Source of the DNA: a virus
Strand: one strand, 5' to 3'
DNA: 24,598 nucleotides
Virus record (IMG/VR): IMGVR_UViG_3300020139_000003
Coordinates: 1 to 24,598 of that record
Within the stretch, counting starts at the first letter, position 1. Every line of letters starts with the position of its first letter. Shown one piece after another: positions 20,913 to 24,598 of this stretch. Both the position numbers and the translations under genes were made by a program. The notes below the pieces were generated by a model. That model was not told the DNA's origin. It saw nothing but the letters and a program-made list of their open reading frames with translations, and made no database searches.

Positions 20913-21970
20913 GCCATTTTCTCCCTCCACCATTCGGGCGGATCGCCCGTGATGAGCGCCTCGAGCTCCCGTGCCTCCCGCTCCCACTCCGCCTTCTGCT
21001 CCGGCGTCGGATCAAGGCGCTGGACGCCTGTTGTGGAGCTATCAGCGGTGCCCGGCTTTGGTGCATCATAGCGTCCCTCAAGCACCCGGGCGATTGTAGT
21101 CTCTGACCGCACAGCCCAGTCGAAGTCCGCGCGCCAGCCGCGGGACCCATCGCCGCATAAGAACGGCGAAGCACGGATTCGCGCGAAATATTCTCGCCAC
21201 CATGATTCATCGCGACCGGGCTCCCGCGCTCGGGCTCTTATCTTACTTCGCCTCTCAGTAGTAATCACGCGCACCCTAGGCAACACATCTCCGCATATCT
21301 CGTTCCAGAGATCCACCACCCGGGCGGGAGTAACTGAGTCGGTTTGGGCGTTCCGTCGCTCGCTCTGCCCAGAATCTAACGATATCACGGGCGCCGCCGA
21401 CTCGTCGGCGGCAATATTATCTGCGTGTGTGTCTAGGTTAGGTACGGTTAGGTTAGGTACGGTTAGGTTAGGTACGGTATGGTGCGATAAAACCCGACGC
21501 AAACCCGATTCAGGGAGCGACTCGCCCCCCGATTCGGGGGGCGATTGGGTGCAGTACGGGCAATCAAGTGCGACAATATTGCGATCGAGGTGCCAGCGCT
21601 TATGATTTCCCCATGTTCCCCCCTCTGCGCTGGCCTGACGAGTGTTGATTAGGCGGCCAGCGTAGTCGTGCCAATCATGCAACCGGAGACGGCCGTCGGG
21701 TCCGCGCTCGAGGAAGCCCGGCCTGCCACCCGGCCCGCACGTCAGCAGGGCTTCGATGAACTCTTGGGGGTCACCCTCCCACATAGCGGCGTCTGCGATG
21801 TCCTCTGAGTCGTATGGACTCAGGTCTCCTGTCACGGCATAGTCCAGCGCCCACCACCAAAGGCAGTGCAGGTGCCCAATCGCCTGCGGGAGGCTGATTC
21901 CCAGCTGTCTCGCCAGGCGCTTTGTTTTGGGGTGGTTTCGCAGCTCTTGGTGGCTCTCAATCCAAGACAT
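20909..21970 (-). CDS. Phage replication initiator / replisome organizer-like protein
   Basis: The 353-residue protein has an N-terminal winged-helix region (about 1-110: Ser-Trp-Ile-Glu-Ser-His-Gln-Glu-Leu, Leu-Gly-Ile-Ser-Leu-Pro-Gln-Ala-Ile-Gly-His-Leu, Leu-His-Asp-Trp-His-Asp-Tyr-Ala-Gly) like phage replisome-organizer proteins that bind origin DNA. A variable linker with repeated Val-Pro-Asn-Leu-Thr follows (about 164-180). The C-terminal domain carries Val-Asp-Leu-Trp-Asn-Glu-Ile, Phe-Leu-Cys-Gly and Trp-Arg-Ala-Asp-Phe-Asp-Trp-Ala, then Val-Leu-Glu-Gly-Arg-Tyr, typical of lambda-O/DnaT-type phage replication proteins that recruit the helicase. The repeats in the linker DNA may be the origin. 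A GGTGG site lies five bases before the ATG, and its stop overlaps the next gene. Confidence 0.85.
   Translation of the reverse strand: MSWIESHQELRNHPKTKRLARQLGISLPQAIGHLHCLWWWALDYAVTGDLSPYDSEDIADAAMWEGDPQEFIEALLTCGPGGRPGFLERGPDGRLRLHDWHDYAGRLINTRQASAEGGTWGNHKRWHLDRNIVALDCPYCTQSPPESGGESLPESGLRRVLSHHTVPNLTVPNLTVPNLDTHADNIAADESAAPVISLDSGQSERRNAQTDSVTPARVVDLWNEICGDVLPRVRVITTERRSKIRARAREPGRDESWWREYFARIRASPFLCGDGSRGWRADFDWAVRSETTIARVLEGRYDAPKPGTADSSTTGVQRLDPTPEQKAEWEREARELEALITGDPPEWWREKMA
21436..21480. repeat. Three tandem 15-bp repeats (iteron candidates) inside the initiator gene
   Basis: The unit GGTTAGGTACGGTTA occurs at 21436-21450, 21451-21465 and 21466-21480, the last with two changed bases. 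Being 15 bases it keeps the frame and encodes the repeated Thr-Val-Pro-Asn-Leu. In lambda and related phages the origin iterons also lie within the initiator gene, between its two domains. Confidence 0.85.
21506..21544. repeat. Hairpin and direct repeat near the iterons
   Basis: TCGCCCCCCG-ATT-CGGGGGGCGA at 21522-21544 is a perfect 10-bp inverted repeat with a 3-base loop. Its right part is also a 15-base direct repeat, with two differences, of 21506-21520. It lies about 40 bases from the three 15-bp repeats and could be part of a replication origin. In the protein it gives a doubled Pro-Glu-Ser-Gly. Confidence 0.8.
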
Positions 21971-21983
21971 TTATACCACCCAT

Positions 21984-22322
21984 TTACCTCTGAGGCATAA
22001 TCAGTCTGTAGCAACTGTCTTCCTCTCGCACTCTCATGTAGATAGCTTCTCGCATTGGCATAATGTAGTATCCCGCAACATATCGCCGTGCCGCCATTCG
22101 GTTTGGCGCGGCGATAAACCACCATGCTTCCCCGTCGTCGACCAGCCACACGGGTTGCTTTTTCGCCTCGTGCGCTGGTACAGTATCCTCGCAGGCATGC
22201 GCGGGAACACCCTCACGTTGTCCGCAAGGACGGCAGCCCGGATGGGGTGGGATCGTGAGGCCCGGGGCCTGCATTTTATCTTGCCTACTCGCTTTTCTCG
22301 CCTTGATGATCCGTCTAGGCAT
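21984..22322 (-). CDS. Hypothetical early protein with conserved-looking Asp-Asp-Gly-Glu-Ala-Trp-Trp core
   Basis: The 112-residue protein has a basic N-terminus (Pro-Arg-Arg-Ile-Ile-Lys-Ala-Arg-Lys), a middle with three spaced Cys and His, and a C-terminal domain with Trp-Leu-Val-Asp-Asp-Gly-Glu-Ala-Trp-Trp-Phe-Ile-Ala-Ala and Ala-Ala-Arg-Arg-Tyr-Val-Ala. This last pattern recurs in small phage proteins of unknown role. ATG 22322 overlaps the upstream gene by eight bases, so it is coupled to the Cys-rich pair; the longer frame upstream would cover that gene completely and is rejected. Cysteines in Pro-Gly-Cys-Arg-Pro-Cys-Gly may bind zinc. Confidence 0.6.
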   Translation of the reverse strand: MPRRIIKARKASRQDKMQAPGLTIPPHPGCRPCGQREGVPAHACEDTVPAHEAKKQPVWLVDDGEAWWFIAAPNRMAARRYVAGYYIMPMREAIYMRVREEDSCYRLIMPQR

Positions 22323-22653
22323 GGCAACCTGCCCCCGGCCGGTCTGACTCTTCCGCGATCCGCTGGCGGCAGTTTGGGCATAATTCCCATGTTGCACAGG
22401 CAGAGCAAAGTTGTGCTCCACAGGAGGAGCAGCTAGCAAGTTTTGCTGAGGTAATCCCGCATTTGCCACAATCTTCAGCGATAACGGTTGCGTGTCTACC
22501 TGTGCCGTAGATCTGGTGTAATTCTGTGTGGATCCTCTGTGCACACCTGGAGTGGACAACCATATCCCCGTATGGCGTGGGGATAGCTACAGCATGGATG
22601 GACAAGAATCTCATGCAACAATATTCACATACTAGCCATAGTGGTGCTGGCAT
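22315..22653 (-). CDS. Cys-rich multi-zinc-finger protein B
   Basis: The 112-residue protein has a Cys-Glu-Tyr-Cys at 9-12, a His-Ser-Arg-Cys, then Cys-Gly-Lys-Cys, Cys-Ser-Ser-Cys, Cys-Ser-Ala-Cys and Cys-Pro-Asn-Cys, enough for about three zinc sites. The closing part (CxxC, four residues, CxxC, five residues, CxxC) is like a treble-clef or RING/B-box-type cross-brace. It may be a nucleic-acid or protein-binding regulator; no enzyme motif is seen. A GGAGG lies about ten bases before ATG 22653, and the gene overlaps protein A upstream by 29 bases, so the two are made together and may be distant paralogues. Confidence 0.65.
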   Translation of the reverse strand: MPAPLWLVCEYCCMRFLSIHAVAIPTPYGDMVVHSRCAQRIHTELHQIYGTGRHATVIAEDCGKCGITSAKLASCSSCGAQLCSACATWELCPNCRQRIAEESDRPGAGCHA

Positions 22654-22903
22654 CTCTAATGCCCCTCCCCGCTCCGCAGTCGGGACAGACCATAGCCCCA
22701 AAAGTTGATTCCATCCTCAGACGGACGAATGCGCGACAAACGGCGCATGGTCTCCCTGCCTCCAATCGCCTCTTACACTTGGCGCACATGGGGAATTCCA
22801 GGGCAAAATAAAGGCAGCTCTTGCATACCAGGCGGCAACAAATGGGGCACTCAAAACGCACCCCACCTGTCGCGATCTCGCCAAGACAACTGGCACAAAT
22901 CAC
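22625..22903 (-). CDS. Cys-rich multi-zinc-finger protein A
   Basis: The 92-residue product starts with GTG overlapping the stop of the small membrane protein gene (GTGA at 22903-22900), so it should be translated by coupling. It carries six Cys-x2-Cys pairs: Cys-Ala-Ser-Cys, Cys-Pro-Ile-Cys, Cys-Lys-Ser-Cys, Cys-Ala-Lys-Cys, Cys-Ala-Val-Cys and Cys-Pro-Asp-Cys, for three zinc ions. The middle part repeats the protein B pattern (CxxC, four residues, CxxC, nine residues, CxxC). A longer frame from 22987 adds a Gly-rich stretch that overlaps the previous gene and is not supported. Function is unknown. Confidence 0.65.
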   Translation of the reverse strand: MICASCLGEIATGGVRFECPICCRLVCKSCLYFALEFPMCAKCKRRLEAGRPCAVCRAFVRLRMESTFGAMVCPDCGAGRGIRDASTTMASM

Positions 22904-23193
22904 TGTCCCACCGCCCACGCCAAGACGGCCAACGCAACCGTAGCCGCCAAAAACCCAATGAACGCCCAGTCCGCCATCCGCGCCCAACGGGAGAGATCCT
23001 CAGTAGTCTCTTCCTCCACCCGCATAGCCTGTGCGCGGATCCGTTGGCAGGCTATCTCCGCAGCCTTGAGACGATAGATGGCCTCATCCACCTCCAGCGA
23101 GCTCGAGGCCTCATTGAACCGCTGCCAGGCCAAGTGCCATTCCTGCCAGCGATTTCCTAATGTATTGTTGTGGCCGTTTACGCATACTCTCAT
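22900..23193 (-). CDS. Small single-pass membrane protein downstream of the structured leader
   Basis: The 97-residue protein begins with Arg-Val-Cys-Val-Asn-Gly-His-Asn-Asn, continues as a helical, charged cytoplasmic part (Glu-Ala-Ile-Tyr-Arg-Leu-Lys-Ala-Ala-Glu), and ends in one hydrophobic segment (about 76-96, Phe-Ile-Gly-Phe-Leu-Ala-Ala then Val-Leu-Ala-Trp-Ala), so it is C-tail anchored. The ATG at 23193 has AAAGGAGGTG seven bases before it. An in-frame extension to 23409 would pass through the hairpins and has odd composition, so it is not used. Tail-anchored phage proteins may affect the host membrane (holin-like, exclusion), but nothing specific is visible. Confidence 0.65.
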   Translation of the reverse strand: MRVCVNGHNNTLGNRWQEWHLAWQRFNEASSSLEVDEAIYRLKAAEIACQRIRAQAMRVEEETTEDLSRWARMADWAFIGFLAATVALAVLAWAVGQ

Positions 23194-23433
23194 AAGGACA
23201 CCTCCTTTTTTGTGGCCCCAGCCCCCACCTGCTGGGGCCATGCCTGGGCGCGCTCCGCAGCCGGTAAAGGAGGTGGACCGGGAAGCGATGACCGGCTGCC
23301 CCAGGCTCCCTAGGGAGACGGGTGCTATGTTGAGCGCCTCCGGCCCCACCGCCTTCCGGAGGCATGCCTGCGGCGCTGCATCGCTGGCCGGGTGATCAGG
23401 CCGACCCACCCCGCAGGCTCCCGCGAATACTTG
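23194..23433 (-). promoter_or_regulatory. Highly structured 240-nt non-coding leader with an anti-Shine-Dalgarno (possible riboregulator)
   Basis: In the minus-strand message, several inverted repeats follow one another: GCCTGCGG/CCGCAGGC (23418-23411 with 23373-23366), GCCTCCGG/CCGGAGGC (23363-23356 with 23343-23336), the palindrome CTCCCTAGGGAG (23317-23306), GCAGCCGGT/ACCGGCTGC (23299-23291 with 23265-23257) and TGGCCCCAGC/GCTGGGGCCA (23240-23231 with 23222-23213). The loop after the fourth contains CACCTCCTTT (23275-23266), the exact complement of AAAGGAGGTG (23208-23199), the ribosome site of the next gene. This arrangement could switch translation on and off. No known riboswitch class is recognised and no promoter is evident. 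Confidence 0.55.
23213..23240 (-). other. Perfect 10-bp stem-loop just before the ribosome site
   Basis: TGGCCCCAGC and GCTGGGGCCA enclose eight bases. On the minus strand the stem is followed by CAAAAAAGGAGG, not a T-run, so it is not a terminator. It ends four bases before the AAAGGAGGTG ribosome site at 23208-23199. Confidence 0.85.
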
Positions 23434-24183
23434 CTACACCAGTTCCATCTGCGCCTGGGCCCGTGCGCGCAACGCCTCAGGCTTGATCCTGCGCAGAGTG
23501 TCGCTCATGCGCTGTACCTCATCTGCTGCCCACTCGCTTATCGCTTTCCCTGCCTTTGACTCTGCGGCTTTGATCAATGCATCAATCTCCTCATCTGTGA
23601 GTCCTTTGTCACTAAGTATGTTGTGCAGTTGCTGTAGAGCCTGCGGCAGTTCATTATTCTGATCGAGTATCTCACCCGTGTTGTGATCAACCTGCACTAT
23701 TCGCGCATCGGGAATACTGCCAATTTCGCTCTCGTCGGCCCAGCCCAGCCCGCAGATCGAAAGTGTCACGCGGCGCTTGGCTTTTGTCTCCGCTTTCATG
23801 ATGGCGTTGGCTTTGACCTCGCCGCGTAGCCCTTCCAGGCTTACCGCCCCGATGGCCTCATCTGTCCGGCCATCGGGAGTGGTGGCTCGGGCGGTAACGA
23901 CGTACAAATCATCCACCATCTCTCGCCCCACAATCTCGATGGAAATGCGGTGGATGCGGCGCAACTGCTCGGTCGCATCCTTGCGTGCATACAGTGTAAG
24001 CTTGCCGTTGAGCACGATGTAGTCGAACGGCTTCGTAAAAGGATTCAGCCCTAACGTCTCGCAAACCTTGCGGTAATACCGCACACGGTCTGCAGGGTGG
24101 AGCTTGGAGAGATCGCCACAGACGACGATGTCCTCCAGGAGCTTTGCAGCTTCGTCAATAGTAGCTACCGCCGTCTCGTTCAC
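23434..24183 (-). CDS. Putative RecT/Red-beta-like single-strand annealing protein
   Basis: The 249-residue protein has helical Tyr-Tyr-Arg-Lys-Val-Cys-Glu-Thr-Leu-Gly-Leu-Asn-Pro-Phe-Thr-Lys-Pro-Phe, strand-forming Tyr-Ile-Val-Leu-Asn-Gly-Lys-Leu-Thr-Leu-Tyr-Ala-Arg-Lys, Ala-Thr-Glu-Gln-Leu-Arg, and Met-Lys-Ala-Glu-Thr-Lys-Ala-Lys-Arg-Arg-Val-Thr-Leu-Ser-Ile-Cys-Gly-Leu-Gly. This layout resembles phage annealing proteins of the RecT/Bet superfamily, which pair complementary strands during recombination. The family link is by pattern and not certain; ERF or Rad52-like proteins are alternatives. The start is GTG at 24183 with AGGAGGTGA just upstream, and it avoids overlapping the previous gene. 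A longer frame to 24252 begins with a Gly-run from the Shine-Dalgarno region and is rejected. Confidence 0.65.
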   Translation of the reverse strand: MNETAVATIDEAAKLLEDIVVCGDLSKLHPADRVRYYRKVCETLGLNPFTKPFDYIVLNGKLTLYARKDATEQLRRIHRISIEIVGREMVDDLYVVTARATTPDGRTDEAIGAVSLEGLRGEVKANAIMKAETKAKRRVTLSICGLGWADESEIGSIPDARIVQVDHNTGEILDQNNELPQALQQLHNILSDKGLTDEEIDALIKAAESKAGKAISEWAADEVQRMSDTLRRIKPEALRARAQAQMELV

Positions 24184-24187
24184 CCAA

Positions 24188-24388
24188 TCACCTCCTCCCC
24201 CGCCGTGTCTGTCCCGCAGAGGCATAATTTTCAACCGCTTCCACCGCATCACGAAGAGCTTCCACGCTCTCCCGCGATGGCGGTTGACAACATTCCTCGT
24301 CCAGACACGCTACTACTGCTTTAGCCGCCTCCAGGACGGCCTCTAGTTTGCGTGCCCGCTTAGCCATGGCCTGCTCATCAGTCAACAC
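24188..24388 (-). CDS. Small helical protein, hypothetical
   Basis: The 66-residue protein is almost all helix: an N-terminal Lys-Arg-Ala-Arg-Lys-Leu-Glu-Ala-Val-Leu-Glu-Ala-Ala-Lys, a Cys-Leu-Asp-Glu-Glu-Cys-Cys turn, a second helix Val-Glu-Ala-Leu-Arg-Asp-Ala-Val-Glu, and a basic Arg-Arg-Gly-Arg-Arg end. It may be a two-helix hairpin that works with its neighbours. GTG 24388 follows a run of G seven bases upstream and overlaps the HTH gene by 11 bases; it ends four bases before the RecT-like start. No family is recognised. Confidence 0.6.
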   Translation of the reverse strand: MLTDEQAMAKRARKLEAVLEAAKAVVACLDEECCQPPSRESVEALRDAVEAVENYASAGQTRRGRR

Positions 24389-24539
24389 AACGTTCCCCCC
24401 CTACCAACCATGCCCGCAACTCGCGCACCGGGATGACCACCCTGCGGCCTATCCGCCGGTGCGGAAGCCCTCGTCGAATTGCCTCATCCACCAGATCCCG
24501 GCTCACGCCCAGGGCTTGAGCCACCTCCTCCGGCGACAT
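24378..24539 (-). CDS. Small excisionase/MerR-type HTH DNA-binding protein
   Basis: The 53-residue protein reads Ser-Pro-Glu-Glu-Val-Ala-Gln-Ala-Leu-Gly-Val-Ser-Arg-Asp-Leu-Val, then Ile-Arg-Arg-Gly-Leu-Pro-His-Arg-Arg-Ile-Gly-Arg-Arg-Val-Val-Ile-Pro and a closing Glu-Leu-Arg-Ala-Trp-Leu. This is the winged HTH_17 pattern of excisionase-type proteins. It could be a phage Xis or a transcription regulator of the early operon. The ATG at 24539 is supported by GGAGGAG nine bases upstream and by alignment with family starts; the frame stays open to 24596 or beyond, so a longer form reaching past the window cannot be excluded. Confidence 0.75.
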   Translation of the reverse strand: MSPEEVAQALGVSRDLVDEAIRRGLPHRRIGRRVVIPVRELRAWLVGGERCVD

Positions 24540-24598
24540 GGCGATGCGCTCCTCCGCAACCTCATGGATGTGGATATCTGGCCGGTACTCCGCCAAGC

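Noticed and set aside
21436-21480. CRISPR array or telomere-like repeat
   Set aside because: Repeats are 15 bp, directly adjacent with no spacers, few in number, and in frame within a coding gene.
22323-22559. N-terminal extension of the 112-residue early protein to 22559
   Set aside because: It lies wholly over Cys-rich protein B in another frame and has low-complexity composition.
23078-23395. Plus-strand open frame across the structured leader, with an AAAGGAGGTG at 23266-23275 and an ATG at 23288
   Set aside because: The spacing from the site to the ATG is too long, the product is short and Arg/Pro/Ala-rich, and the site is better explained as the complement of the minus-strand ribosome site.
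22900-23409. 169-residue version of the small membrane protein
   Set aside because: The extra 72 residues run through several hairpins, are Gly/Pro-rich, and the ATG at 23193 has an almost perfect ribosome site.

Overview
This window is almost one continuous operon of a tailed, long non-contractile-tail bacteriophage (siphovirus-type Caudoviricetes), either a prophage or a phage genome fragment. Every gene but one reads right to left (minus strand). The head genes are HK97-type: P27-family small terminase, Terminase_1-family large terminase, HK97 portal, prohead protease, and a capsid protein with an N-terminal coiled-coil scaffold. No integrase, tRNA, rRNA, CRISPR array, insertion sequence or clear host chromosomal gene is visible, so the window alone does not show whether it is integrated. 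The DNA is GC-rich. Strong AGGAGGTG ribosome sites and frequent GTG/TTG starts are typical of Bacillota or Chloroflexota hosts. The RinA-like regulator and the replisome-organizer-like gene lean towards a GC-rich, possibly thermophilic Bacillota-type host; this is inference and not certain.

Reading in the direction of transcription: (1) 24.6-20.0 kb is the early region. It holds a small excisionase-type HTH protein, a putative RecT-like annealing protein, a 240-nt highly structured non-coding leader, a small membrane protein, two adjacent cysteine-rich zinc proteins, a small conserved-looking protein, a replication initiator with iteron-like repeats inside its gene, a cysteine-containing protein that may relate to helicase loaders, and a small PDDEXK nuclease. 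(2) 19.9-19.0 kb carries a RinA/ArpU-like late regulator and an HNH endonuclease. (3) 19.0-11.1 kb is DNA packaging and head: terminase small and large subunits, a 51-aa membrane protein, a portal fused to a Mu F-like domain, protease, a terminator-like hairpin, major capsid protein, and head-tail connectors. (4) 11.1-2.1 kb is the tail: terminator, tube, assembly chaperone with a programmed -1 frameshift, tape measure, and tail-tip proteins. (5) 2.1-0 kb holds a receptor-binding-type protein, small accessory proteins and a holin-like protein, with a further gene starting at the left edge.

The single plus-strand gene (9048-9392) encodes a lipoprotein. It sits inside the tail module between chaperone and tape measure, like a phage moron that could be expressed in the lysogen. 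The tail-tip proteins are built with different surface-binding modules (DNRLRE and fibronectin-like domains, a discoidin domain, a carbohydrate-binding/LamG-like pair). The best candidates for something undescribed are the structured leader at 23194-23433, which carries an exact 10-nt anti-Shine-Dalgarno segment, the paired Cys-rich proteins next to it, and the antisense lipoprotein. Genes are tightly packed, with many 1-4 base stop/start overlaps implying translational coupling. No stretch above 300 bases lacks a gene.
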